From: Thereva unica
Lineage: Eukaryota > Arthropoda > Insecta > Diptera > Therevidae
Direction of reading: 5' to 3'
DNA length: 64,000 nt
Assembly (NCBI GenBank): GCA_949987705.1
Contig: CATLJY010000242.1
Span: 1 to 64,000, forward strand
Within the stretch, counting starts at the first letter, position 1, and every line of letters begins with the position of its first letter. This document shows positions 1 to 9,816 of the stretch, piece by piece. The translations under genes were made by a program, and so were the position numbers. The notes beneath the pieces were generated by a model. It saw only the letters and a list, made by a program, of their open reading frames with translations, did not search any database and had not been told where the DNA came from.

Positions 1-641
1 TGGGAATTTTATTTTTCTAAAACTTAGAAAAATTTTGAAAGTTTTATTTTTCAGAAACTTAGAAAATTTTCGTGGTTTCTATTTTTCTGAAACTTAGAAA
101 AATTTGGGAATTTTATTTTTCTAAAACTTAGAAAAATTTTGAAAGTTTTATTTTTCAGAAACTTAGAATAGTTTCGTGGTTTCGATTTTTCTGAAACTTG
201 GAAGGGTTTTGGAATTTATATTTTTTCTAAACATAGAAAAATTTAGAGACCACAATTTGTGTTAACACTAACACGAAGATACCAAATACCCTTCCACACT
301 AACAATTGGTATTTGGGAATTTCAACCTTGGAGTTTGCCAAGGTGTACATACTAACTCATTGGAATTTGCCAATAATAAAAAAATAATTTGACAGATAAC
401 TAACAAGTATCTTTTCAGCTCCAACTACGGAACATTTTTTATTTTTTTAATTTTTTATTTTAAGATTTTTATTTTGAATTAATACAAATTTAACGTAACG
501 TAGCTTTAAATAGTAGATATTAAGTTAGCATTGTACCATATAGGCAAGAATAAATTTGTTTTAAACTGACCCAAGCTCTTTCTTTTGAGCAAGAACCAAC
601 CTATCCATTTTTTTACATTGCAGCTAAGCGACGCCGCAACA
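1..641 (+). repeat. 3' part of the BEL-1 5' LTR
   Basis: This stretch repeats the end of the LTR at 7228-9816: minisatellite, then the segment ending in CAACA. Relative to the 3' LTR it lacks about 50 bp near 248, between 'tttagag' and 'accacaa', and has a couple of single-base length differences in T runs. The U3/TATA part lies outside the window. Position 640-641 is the terminal CA, followed by one T and then the primer site. Confidence 0.88.
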
Positions 642-642
642 T

Positions 643-660
643 TGGTCCTTCGAGCCGGAT
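643..660 (+). other. Primer-binding site, tRNA-Tyr type
   Basis: The 18 bases TGGTCCTTCGAGCCGGAT begin 1 bp after the LTR. They are the complement expected for the 3' end of an insect tRNA-Tyr, whose acceptor strand ends TCGAAGGA plus CCA. The identical 18-mer occurs at the same place in BEL-2 (minus strand, 54507-54524), which supports its function. The tRNA assignment rests on remembered tRNA sequence and was not searched. Confidence 0.8.
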
Positions 661-756
661 AGGTTAAAGTCAAACAAATTTATTCTTCCATATTGTACAT
701 TCTAACATACACTGTCCAATTATTTTTCTTAAAAGATCTATAACCTACTAACCTCA

Positions 757-1110
757 ATGGCTGCGACTAAAAGCGCCTTGCAACAGCAAGTTGCATTTAA
801 GAAAGAGCTGGATCAGACGTTATCCAATTATAATAAAACGTCAAAAACCAGGAGAACACCAGGATACATTAGCGGGAAAATAGAAACGATCAAAGAGTTG
901 TGGAAGGGATTCAAAGATAACCATTCACAACTAAATACAGTAGACGCTAGCACTATCAAGGATGAAAAAATCCAAAGCACTCTACTTGCTTATTTAGAGA
1001 GCACCCAATTCGAAGAGTTTGAAGAGACTTACTCTGAGTTTTTAGGGGATATGCGCGACGTAATGGGCTGCCAACACAGTTCAGGCAACAGCAACGACCG
1101 TTCAATGTGA
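757..1110 (+). pseudogene. gag: BEL-1 gag, N-terminal part (frameshifted)
   Basis: A 117-residue reading frame begins at the first ATG after the primer site, with no competing start. It is helical and charged and corresponds to the start of BEL gag; BEL-2 has an equivalent N-terminus, with similar lysine-rich and TxxRR-type segments. The frame stops at 1108, but the next frame continues the protein into the ORF at 1151. A single frameshift around 1085-1110 therefore separates the two pieces. In an intact BEL element gag and pol form one long ORF. Without repair this would give only a truncated gag. Confidence 0.75.
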
Positions 1111-1150
1111 ACAACCAAATCCGCCAAGGATTGTAGCAAAACTTCCAACG

Positions 1151-2640
1151 ATGGAAATTCCAAAATTCGACGGGCACTACTCAACATGGAGAACCTTTCA
1201 CGACCAATTCGTATCGTTAATCCATAACGATGATCGTCTGACGCCCGTCGAGAAACTTCACTATCTCAAGGGAAGCCTCACGGGAGAGGCACGCAGGGAT
1301 CTCGATTCTTTCGACATGATCTCGGCTAACTATCTAGCAGCATGGGAGCTCCTCTGCAAACGGTATAATAAGAGAAGGCTCTTAATATACGCGCAATTCA
1401 AACTTCTGCTTAATCAACCAAAGATTAAGCAGGAGTCCTACAGGGATTTAAGGTCAATGTTAGATGACCTAAACCGTATTCGGCATTCACTTAAGGTATT
1501 AAAGGTGAGCACAGCCGACTGGGACCCTATCTTCGTGTTTGTGACAGCGCAACGATTGCCAGATGTCACAAGAAACCAATGGGAACAGAAGATAGCAGAA
1601 TCCGACGACCTTCCATCATTGGAGGAACTGCTTAGCTTCCTCGAAAGGAGATATCGAAGCTTGGAGGCCACCAAGGACATCCAAAGCAACAAATCTTCGA
1701 CAGAAAGCATCAGGGCAGAGAAACCTCGACACAAAACGAGTAGCTTTCACATAAGGGAACAGAAGGGATGCCCAATCTGCAAAGGAAACCACACCCTTCA
1801 GTATTGCACCACTCTTCAACGCAAGGATCCAGCTTCAAGAAGGAGCCTGATAAAACAATACGGGCACTGCAACCAATGCTTAGAGAATCATGGTGGCAGA
1901 CCTTGCAAGTCAACGACGAATTGTCCAATGTGCAGGGACAAGCATCAGTTATATCAATGTCCTGAATTCAAGGGACTAGCCACTACGGCAAAACGCAACT
2001 TTATACGGGAACATAACTTATGTTTCAATTGCTTAAGGCCACATCACAGCAACGTGTGCACCAGCAGCAATAAATGTTTTAAGTGCGGCAAGCACCATCA
2101 CTCATTGCTGCATGACGAAGGGACTAAGCCTATATCTAACGATAATGCAGCTACCACAAGCCAAACGCAAGCAGTAACAACCTGCAATTTTAACAAAAAC
2201 ATTACCCAGTCTATGTTAGCAACAGCTATCGTCAGGGTACGCAGTCAACGGGGTATATGTCTCACACTAAGAGCTCTAATAGACCCAGGGTCACAGAGCT
2301 CCTTTATCACAGAGGCAGCAAATCAAACACTCCAAGCAAACGTCATACCAACTATGCTTGAAGTAATCGGGATAAGATCTGTCAAGGTGGCGACGTCACG
2401 GAAATTGGCAGGCTTTTCACTTGAGTCCAAAACCAACTCCAATTACAAACTTGATATGCAAGCATATGTCGTCAAGACAATAACCAGCGTTTCTCCTCCA
2501 AAAAGATCTACATGCCAAAACTGGTCCTACATTGATGGTTTGGAATTAGCCGACCCGAAATTTAGCGACCAGGGGCAAATAGACCTACTTCTCGGCGTGA
2601 ATGTCTATGCAAATATATTGGAAGAGGGTATACGGAAGGG
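1151..2640 (+). pseudogene. gag-pro: BEL-1 gag (DUF1759-type), zinc knuckles and aspartic protease
   Basis: The open frame runs to 2827 but homologous reading ends near 2640. Residues ~1-190 are the BEL gag core: IPKFDGHYSTW at the start, then the region with LLNQPKI. Several Cys/His knuckles follow, including CPICKGNHTLQYC, CFNCLRPHHSNVC and CFKCGKHHHSLLH. The retropepsin-like domain has ALIDPGSQSSF near residue 377, so BEL-type D-P-G replaces D-T-G. The sequence LLGVNVYANILEEG then loses frame near 2635, where the pol frame takes over. Gag packages RNA and the protease matures the polyprotein. The terminal ~60 residues of the open frame are out-of-frame read-through. Confidence 0.85.
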
Positions 2641-5600
2641 GCCCCGCTCAGTCTCCAGTCGCGCAGAAAACGAGTCTCGGTTGGGTACTTTTAGGCGAAC
2701 TAGCCGCACCCGCCACTCAATCAACCCACAACGTGTGCTTCTCTGGACTAACCACCCAACACAAGACTACGATGCAATTGCTCCACGAACAAATAAGGCA
2801 ATTCTGGGAATGGGAGGAAATACCTAAGGGCAGACGACTAACAGCCGAAGAAGAACAGTGCGAAAAAACGTACGACGAAACTACAAGGCGCCTAGCGAAC
2901 GGCCAATACCAGGTAAGGTTACCATTCAAGGACGGTGAGCCACCAGACTTAGGAGAATCCAGGAGACAGGCAACAATGAGGTTTGCTCAACTAGAGAGGA
3001 AGTTCAAACAAGCTCCGGAATTGTGTAAAGAATATTCTCAGTGTCTTCGCGAGTATGCAGAGATGAACCACATGACACCAGTGGCGGACAACCACAGTAC
3101 ACAGCGATATTACTTACCACACCATGCAGTCTTTAAAGACAGTTCGACGACCAAGGTAAGAGTAGTCTTCGATGCGTCTGCGAAAACATCAAACGGGAAG
3201 AACCTGAACGAACAGCTTCTCACAGGCCCTACATTACAACCCAAGTTATTCGCCACACTAATGAACTGGAGAAAATACAAGTACGCAATGACGGCCGACA
3301 TCGAAAAGATGTACAGGATGATTCAGATGGACCCAGCACACAAGGGATATCAAACTATACTCTGGAGAGCCGACCCCAACGAACCAATACGAGGGTATGA
3401 ACTCAACACAGTCACATTTGGCACCGCGTCAGCACCATACTTGGCCATCAAAACGCTACATAGACTGGCCATGGACGACAAGTCGCGGTATCCCAGAGCT
3501 TCTGAGGTAGCCCTATCCGAATTTTATGTGGACGATGTTCTCACTGGAGCAGATAGTGTACAGGAGGCACAGACGATACAAGGAGAATTGATTCAATTGT
3601 TGAAAGGTGGAGGATTCCACCTGAGGAAATGGGTAGCGAACCATCATTCACTTCTAGAATCCATACCAGCAGAAGACCGAGAACTGCAGCTTCCCTTGGA
3701 CCTAAATGAAAACAACGAAGTCAAAGCTTTGGGAATACTGTGGCATCCAGTGAAGGATTGCTTCACATTTAGGATTAAAGCCAATAATTTCGACAAACCA
3801 ACTACCACAAAGAGAGGAATATTGTCGGAAGTGGCAAAAGTATTCGACCCACTAGGATGGATAGCACCAGCCGTGCTGACGGCCAAATTTATAATGCAGA
3901 AACTGTGGGTGTCTGGATGCGATTGGGATGAAGAAGTCACCGACGACATCAAGGAAGGGTGGGACAACTTCAAGAATGAGTTGCCTCAGATCCAAGAGAT
4001 AAGGCTACCACGCTGGATCAACATACACCGCTCGATGCGTTCGTGTCAGCTGCATGGATTTTGCGATGCGTCCACACGAGCTTATGCAGCAGTCATTTAT
4101 GTAAGGACGCTAGGAGAAGACGGTACTATCAACTCAAATTTAGTGGTAGCCAAGACACGCGTCGCACCCATAAAACCCGTGTCCTTACCACGCTTGGAGC
4201 TATGTGGCGCCGTATTATTAAGCCGACTGCTTAAACAAACAAAAATCGACATGAAACTGGAGCACATTCAGGGACACTGCTGGACCGACTCGAAGATAGT
4301 ACTTGCTTGGCTAAAGGGGCTACCGAACAGGTGGAAAACGTTCGTAGCAAACCGTACCGTCGAAATAAAGGAAAACACAGCAGAAGATTCATGGCAGTAT
4401 ATTTCATCGAAGGAAAACCCAGCAGACATCGCATCCAGGGGGGTAATGCCATCTAAACTGCAACCCACACAACTATGGTGGGAAGGGCCTACATGGCTCA
4501 GGGACCAGGAGGAAGGCTGGCCCACTAACTCAATAAAGGAATTCACGACTCAACTAGAGGAAAAAACAACCACAAAGGCCTTGATGACAGTCCAAGCCAC
4601 TGATCTGGACTGGCTTATTAAATTTTCTTCGTACCAAAAAACGTTGCGGGTGATAGCTTACTGCTATCGCTTCATACACCACTGCAAGCGCAAACGACCA
4701 ACACCCCCCGACTATTTATCGGCAACGGAGATAGATAAAGCTAGAGCAACCCTTATAAGAATCGCACAAGAGCAGATGTTTCCTACAGAGTATAACGAGC
4801 TACAGAAAACAAGGACGGTGAAACCTCAAAGTCAGCTAGCGAAGCTTAGCCCATTTTTGGCCGAAGACGGCACCTTGAGATTAGGAGGTAGACTACAAGC
4901 ATCTACACTGCACTACAATAAAAAACATCCCTGGATTCTACAACGAGGACATCACGTTACAAATATCATCATCGACCATCACCATAAGGTTAACTTGCAT
5001 GGCGGAGCTCAATTAGTATTGAATATCTTAAGAGAAAAATTTTGGATAATCAACGGAATGTCCGCCGTTAAGGAAAGAATCTACAAATGTACAAGATGCA
5101 CCCGATTTCGAGCGACAGCACCAAAGCAATTAATGGGAAACTTACCAGAAGTTAGAGTCACACAAACAGGTCCTTTTAAAAACGTCGGAATAGATTATGC
5201 AGGACCCATAGATCTCAAGATGTCTAAACACAAGGGCTCGAAGCTGTACAAGGGCTACTTTTGCATATTTATCTGCATGGCCACCAAGGCCATTCATATA
5301 GAAGTAGCTTCGGATATGTCTAGTGAAGCATTCCTAGCAGCATTCCGAAGATTTGTAGGACGCAGAGGCCTATGCAACAACATATACTCAGACAACGGTA
5401 CCAACTTTGTAGGTGCCAATAGAGTACTAAGAAGACAATTACAACAGGTAATAACTAATGCTTCACAATGCGCCGCCGCAGAATTTGCTGACGATGGAAT
5501 AAAGTGGCACTTCAACCCACCCATAGCACCACATTTCGGTGGAATTTGGGAGGCAGGAGTCAAGAGCATTAAACACCATTTACGACGAGCCACCGATGGT

Positions 5601-6083
5601 AGGGTGTATACTTTCAAAGAATTGAATACATTGTTGACACAGATCGAAGCGTGCCTAAATTCCCGACCGTTATGTGCACTCTCAGCAGATCCAGAAAACG
5701 TAGAAGCACTTACGCCCGGACACTTCTTGATAGGACGTAACATGAAAACCATACCTGAACCAGATCTACTCGAAAAGGATAATAATTACGTCGATCGATG
5801 GAAACATGTACAACAAGCATTGCAGCGTTTCTGGAAACTATGGGCTAGAGACTACTTAAACCAACTACAACAAAGAAAGAAGTGGGTATCTAATCAACCT
5901 AACATCGAAGTGGGTCAAGTAGTGATCGTAATGGATGATAAGACACCCCCAACGCACTGGCCACTAGGGATAATCGAAGAAATACATCCGGCACCCGACG
6001 GCAGGGTGAGAGTAGTAACTCTCAGAACAAAAGCCTCAACCACCAAGAGGCCAAAAACAAAACTGTGTCCATTGTCCGCATGA
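2601..6083 (+). CDS. pol: BEL-1 pol: RT, RNase H-like, integrase
   Basis: This long uninterrupted frame (1160 codons) is in +1 relation to the gag-protease frame. True homology starts near 2640 (QKTSLGWVLLGE). The RT has VVFDASAKT, DIEKMYRMI and the catalytic FYVDDVLTGAD near 3521. A Peptidase_A17/RNase H-like region with FCDAS follows near 4059. The integrase has the zinc-binding H-H-C-C module (about 4975-5105) and DDE residues in GIDYAGPI (near 5190), YSDNGTNF (near 5388) and GGIWEAGVK (near 5540). The C-terminal DUF5641-like segment contains VDRWKHVQQALQRFW. All catalytic positions I can recognise are present, so the enzyme region appears intact even though it is disconnected from gag by a frameshift. 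Confidence 0.9.
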   Translation: MSMQIYWKRVYGRGPAQSPVAQKTSLGWVLLGELAAPATQSTHNVCFSGLTTQHKTTMQLLHEQIRQFWEWEEIPKGRRLTAEEEQCEKTYDETTRRLANGQYQVRLPFKDGEPPDLGESRRQATMRFAQLERKFKQAPELCKEYSQCLREYAEMNHMTPVADNHSTQRYYLPHHAVFKDSSTTKVRVVFDASAKTSNGKNLNEQLLTGPTLQPKLFATLMNWRKYKYAMTADIEKMYRMIQMDPAHKGYQTILWRADPNEPIRGYELNTVTFGTASAPYLAIKTLHRLAMDDKSRYPRASEVALSEFYVDDVLTGADSVQEAQTIQGELIQLLKGGGFHLRKWVANHHSLLESIPAEDRELQLPLDLNENNEVKALGILWHPVKDCFTFRIKANNFDKPTTTKRGILSEVAKVFDPLGWIAPAVLTAKFIMQKLWVSGCDWDEEVTDDIKEGWDNFKNELPQIQEIRLPRWINIHRSMRSCQLHGFCDASTRAYAAVIYVRTLGEDGTINSNLVVAKTRVAPIKPVSLPRLELCGAVLLSRLLKQTKIDMKLEHIQGHCWTDSKIVLAWLKGLPNRWKTFVANRTVEIKENTAEDSWQYISSKENPADIASRGVMPSKLQPTQLWWEGPTWLRDQEEGWPTNSIKEFTTQLEEKTTTKALMTVQATDLDWLIKFSSYQKTLRVIAYCYRFIHHCKRKRPTPPDYLSATEIDKARATLIRIAQEQMFPTEYNELQKTRTVKPQSQLAKLSPFLAEDGTLRLGGRLQASTLHYNKKHPWILQRGHHVTNIIIDHHHKVNLHGGAQLVLNILREKFWIINGMSAVKERIYKCTRCTRFRATAPKQLMGNLPEVRVTQTGPFKNVGIDYAGPIDLKMSKHKGSKLYKGYFCIFICMATKAIHIEVASDMSSEAFLAAFRRFVGRRGLCNNIYSDNGTNFVGANRVLRRQLQQVITNASQCAAAEFADDGIKWHFNPPIAPHFGGIWEAGVKSIKHHLRRATDGRVYTFKELNTLLTQIEACLNSRPLCALSADPENVEALTPGHFLIGRNMKTIPEPDLLEKDNNYVDRWKHVQQALQRFWKLWARDYLNQLQQRKKWVSNQPNIEVGQVVIVMDDKTPPTHWPLGIIEEIHPAPDGRVRVVTLRTKASTTKRPKTKLCPLSA

Positions 6084-6209
6084 AACATAACAATGTCGCG
6101 CGTCCTATGTGTGAAGTCCTATGTGTTATAACTAATAAACAAATCTAACTCTCATAATGTCGTTCCAGACAACTAATATAACGAAACAATACCACGAAAG
6201 GAGCATCCG

Positions 6210-7052
6210 ATGGACCAAGACAGCGACTGTTTGGAACTATGCATTCCGGAGGACGAGTATTTAAGCTTGGGCGGACTGAGCCCCCAACGACCAGCTACGG
6301 GCGACCAGGGACCACCACCAACACCCGGGCGAAATCTAATTTTGGAGGAAGTACCTCCAACAACACCCCCTTCAAGAACAACAAGCAGTTGGGAATGCGA
6401 GTATAGCAGTCCAAGCAGGCAAGGGCCATCACAAGGACCACCACCAACACCTGGAAGACATTTAAACTTGGAGGAAGCAGCCCCAACAACGTCCCATCGA
6501 AGAAGTAGCAGCAGGCGCGAAGATGACCACAGTAGCCCAAGCAGGCAAGGGCCATCCCAGGGACCGCCACCAACACCGGGACGAAATATTGATTGGAAGG
6601 CGATACTAAAAACGTCTCCATCAAGAAGGGCCGAAACAGCTACGGCATCAACCTCCAAGAGTAATCAACCTACTACCAGCAGGCTGGAAAAGGAGCTTCA
6701 CGGCACGATAAGACAAAAACCAAAACAAGAACCGAAACCAAAGCGCAAGCGGAACAAACGAAAAAAGAAACCCTTACGAATCCCAACCTACAGGCCATCA
6801 ATCCCCAAGGAGGAACCAAAGGCGACAAGCGGCCTAGACACGAAAACTTATTTTATAACCGCAAGGGAAGGGACAATCTTTAAAATCACCCATCTACAAC
6901 TTAGGTCGATTCCTTACCAGGACATGAGAGAAGGACTGATCAAACGTTATACCGTGTTCCTCGGCGGAACACACAAGGTAAGAGTGAAATTCGAGAATAA
7001 TCAGTTAGTGTGGCAAGGCTACACGGCCATAGCGAACCCACAATTAAAATAA
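6210..7052 (+). CDS. BEL-1 third ORF, unknown function
   Basis: A 280-residue protein lies 126 bp after pol and ends before the polypurine tract, in the position where env occurs in some elements. It starts at ATG 6210. It is not an envelope by eye: no signal peptide and no membrane segment. Seen in order: an acidic N-terminus; three copies of GPPPTPGR at residues 34, 76 and 118, an exact 42-residue spacing, each followed by a short acidic or Trp stretch and Ser/Thr-rich linker; a strongly basic tract (about 172-188, KPKRKRNKRKKKP); and a compact C-terminal ~70 residues of mixed hydrophobic composition. The basic tract suggests nucleic-acid binding or nuclear targeting; this is inference. BEL-2 lacks this ORF. 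I do not recognise the family. Confidence 0.7.
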   Translation: MDQDSDCLELCIPEDEYLSLGGLSPQRPATGDQGPPPTPGRNLILEEVPPTTPPSRTTSSWECEYSSPSRQGPSQGPPPTPGRHLNLEEAAPTTSHRRSSSRREDDHSSPSRQGPSQGPPPTPGRNIDWKAILKTSPSRRAETATASTSKSNQPTTSRLEKELHGTIRQKPKQEPKPKRKRNKRKKKPLRIPTYRPSIPKEEPKATSGLDTKTYFITAREGTIFKITHLQLRSIPYQDMREGLIKRYTVFLGGTHKVRVKFENNQLVWQGYTAIANPQLK

Positions 7053-7212
7053 TAAATGTTAAATTTAATTATGAAATAATAAAATAATACGTAATGAACT
7101 TATAGCTAGTAAGACAATATGAAAAATAGACAAAAAACAAAAAACCAAAGAATTGAATAATAAAGGTGAATTTGAATTAAAGATAGCAGTATTTATTTTG
7201 ATGCAATGCATC

Positions 7213-7227
7213 AAGGAGAGGGGAGAA
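7213..7227 (+). other. BEL-1 polypurine tract
   Basis: The purine run AAGGAGAGGGGAGAA directly abuts the LTR start TGTTTCAG, as expected for the plus-strand primer. The same tract precedes the duplicated LTR at 12506-12520. Confidence 0.88.
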
Positions 7228-7670
7228 TGTTTCAGCGCGAAACAACACGAAGTAACAAACTGTAGAAGACTACACAAAAATACAAAAATATGAAATAATG
7301 AACGAGATTTACCAGAACTTCTCGTTTATTTCAAATAACTAAAAACTAAACACTAATTAAAACATAAATAAACAAACCTAAAAGAAAAGAACTTAAACTT
7401 AACAGAATAATAAATAAAACTAACAACTAAATAAACAAACTTAAAGGAAAAAGAACTTAAACCTAAAAGAATAATAAATAAAACTAAACACTTTTAATCT
7501 AAACAATAATTTAAAACTTAAAACTAACACTACGCAAACAAAACATAACAAGCCCGAGCATAAATAACACCTAAAAAGAAACAACAATGAAAAAAAACTG
7601 ATAATAAAACTATTTTAAAATAAATTACCCTTATCAATCGCCAATTCACTATCAATTAATTATTAATTTC

Positions 7671-8241
7671 AATTGAAGAGCGATATTCCAAAACGTACTA
7701 AGTCAATTTTTGTTTAATTTTAATATTGTATTGCTTTCCAATCTATGACGTAGTAGTTATGCATTCACATAAACATTTATCACAAATCACACTCATTCCG
7801 ATGTATAATGGGTCATACAAATGAATTTTCCATCAATTTCAATAGCTAGTATTCATATTGAATTTTTTAAGGTTTGTTTTAATATAAAACTAAAGATTTG
7901 AAAAATACTGTTCTTTCTTTTGCTGGGCTGAACTTTCTGAGGACTGAAAACATTTACCATAGTATCATAATTTTACTATGAAATTTTATTTCAAAATGTA
8001 CTAAGTAATTGACTTAGTACATTATGAAAATGTACCACAATAAATAAAACCATTTTTTCATATAAAATGTAGCAAATTTATTTATATTTTTATAAATAAT
8101 AGTTTCTTTTATCGGTTTTTTGAGAAAGGAAATAATATTACAGCCCTTTAGGCGAGAGTGAAAGTGATATTCAGTTTTTTTTTATTTCCCACTAATTACA
8201 TCATAAGAACTTAGCACGTTTTGGAATATCGCTCTTCAATT
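7671..8241. mobile_element. MITE nested in the BEL-1 LTR
   Basis: The ends are inverted repeats of about 33 bp: the left end reads AATTGAAGAGCGATATTCC and the right end is its reverse complement, with one mismatch further in. The flanking AATT could be a 4-bp target duplication, but it is palindromic and may belong to the repeat. There is no coding capacity. An internal imperfect inverted repeat around 'acttagtaca' lies near 8000. It is present in both tandem units, so it predates the duplication. Confidence 0.7.
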
Positions 8242-8463
8242 ATTTAAAAAACCACAAAAAATAGTAATAAAAACAATTAATTATTTCGAAACCACAGAAA
8301 ACAACTTTAACCCGCCAACTGAAATGTCAGTGACAATCAGCTGATTGCAAGGAAGTTGAATTGACTGGAACTATCATCGCCATTTTAAAATAGTTCCAGT
8401 GGCAGGATCGCCATTTTTTCGACCAGTGAAAATTGCCATCCCCACTTGCGAGCTCTGGGGGGC

Positions 8464-8516
8464 TATATAACTCGATGCACGGCAAGAAACTTCGCCTTTA
8501 TGTCGCTTCGAATAAA
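8464..8516 (+). promoter_or_regulatory. LTR promoter and polyadenylation signal
   Basis: TATATAA at 8464-8470 is followed by AATAAA at 8511-8516. This is the normal order for U3/R in an LTR, with an unusually short interval of about 40 bp. The GC content rises locally around it. The transcription start itself cannot be fixed. Confidence 0.6.
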
Positions 8517-8639
8517 GGTAATGCTGATTGGGTTTACAATCAGTTTAGATAGGGCTTAGATAGCTAGCGAGTGTTCACCGCAGGCTCTTAAAGGTTTAGC
8601 TAGGAATTTAAAATCATTTTTCAGAACTCTGAATTTTTT

Positions 8640-9374
8640 TTGAATTTCTATTTTTCGGAGACTTAGAAATTTTTCATAATTTCTATTTTTCTGAAACTTA
8701 GAAAAAAGTTGGGAATTTATATTTTTCTAGAACTTAGAAAAATTTTGAAGGTTCTATTTTTCAGAAACTTAGAAAATTTTCGTGATTTCTATTTTTCTGA
8801 AACTTAGAAAAATTTGGGAATTTTATTTTTCTAAAACTTAGAAAAATTTTGAAAGTTTTATTTTTCGGAAACTTAGAAAATTTTCGTGATTTCTATTTTT
8901 CTGAAACTTAGAAAAATTTGGGAATTTTATTTTTCTAAAACTTAGAAAAATTTGAAAAGTTTTATTTTTCGGAAACTTAGAAAATTTTCGTGATTTCGAT
9001 TTTTCTGAAACTTAGAAAAATTTGGGAATTTTATTTTTCTAAAACTTAGAAAAATTTTGAAAGTTTTATTTTTCAGAAACTTAGAGAATTTTCGTGATTT
9101 CTATTTTTCTGAAACTTAGAAAAATTTGGGAATTTTATTTTTCTAAAACTTAGAAAAATTTTGAAAGTTTTATTTTTCAGAAACTTAGAAAATTTTCGTG
9201 GTTTCTATTTTTCTGAAACTTAGAAAAATTTGGGAATTTTATTTTTCTAAAACTTAGAAAAATTTTGAAAGTTTTATTTTTCAGAAACTTAGAATAGTTT
9301 CGTGGTTTCGATTTTTCTGAAACTTGGAAGGGTTTTGGAATTTATATTTTTCTAAACATAGAAAAATTTAGAGT
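8640..9374 (+). repeat. LTR minisatellite, ~104-bp unit made of two ~52-bp halves
   Basis: Repeats alternate 'ctgaaacttagaaaaatttg' and 'cttagaaaattttcgtg' type halves. About seven 104-bp units are visible, the outer ones degenerate. The copy in the second tandem unit (13925-14556) is shorter by one unit, and 1-245 is the same array in the 5' LTR. Confidence 0.85.
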
Positions 9375-9816
9375 TCAGATTTGTCTGAAGTTTTAAAAAA
9401 ATTTTCAACAGTTTTAAAAACAAGACCACAATTTGTGTTAACACTAACACGAAGATACCAAATACCCTTCCACACTAACAATTGGTATTTGGGAATTTCA
9501 ACCTTGGAGTTTGCCAAGGTGTACATACTAACTCATTGGAATTTGCCAATAATAAAAAAATAATTTGACAGATAACTAACAAGTATCTTTTCAGCTCCAA
9601 CTACGGAACATTTTTTATTTTTTTAATTTTTTATTTTAAGATTTTTATTTGAATTAATACAAATTTAACGTAACGTAGCTTTAAATAGTAGATATTAAGT
9701 TAGCATTGTACCATATAGGCAAGAATAAATTTGTTTTAAACTGACCCAAGCTCTTTCTTTTGAGCAAGAACCAACCTATCCATTTTTTTACATTGCAGCT
9801 AAGCGACGCCGCAACA

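Larger units (their letters stand above)
1..9816 (+). mobile_element. BEL/Pao LTR retrotransposon BEL-1 (5' LTR cut by window edge)
   Basis: The order is partial 5' LTR (1-641), primer site (643-660), gag, protease, RT/RNase H/integrase (to 6083), a third ORF (6210-7052), polypurine tract (7213-7227) and 3' LTR (7228-9816). The LTR runs TG...CA. Sequence flanking the 3' LTR at 9817 is mid-gag of a Gypsy element. The simplest reading is that BEL-1 inserted into Gypsy-A, whose 5' part lies left of the window. Gag and pol carry one frameshift each, so the copy is defective, but most domains read cleanly. The nested insertion is inferred; the component order is seen directly. Confidence 0.9.
7228..9816 (+). 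repeat. BEL-1 3' LTR (2589 bp)
   Basis: The LTR begins TGTTTCAGCG after the polypurine tract and ends CAACA, matching the 5' LTR end at 641. Its length is inflated by a 571-bp MITE (7671-8241) and a ~104-bp minisatellite (8640-9374). A compact promoter and polyadenylation region lies at 8464-8516. The stretch 7278-7670 is AT-rich with no ORF. Confidence 0.88.

Noticed and set aside
6173..6658. Minus-strand open frames opposite the BEL-1 third ORF
   Set aside because: They mirror the GC-richer repeat region of the sense ORF and have no independent signals.
6210..7052. Calling the BEL-1 third ORF an envelope gene
   Set aside because: It has the env position but no signal peptide, cleavage site, cysteine pattern or membrane anchor.
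7065..7277. A 70-codon hydrophobic minus-strand frame near the BEL-1 polypurine tract
   Set aside because: It is antisense to AT-rich tail sequence and spans the LTR boundary. It recurs at 12358 only because of the tandem duplication.
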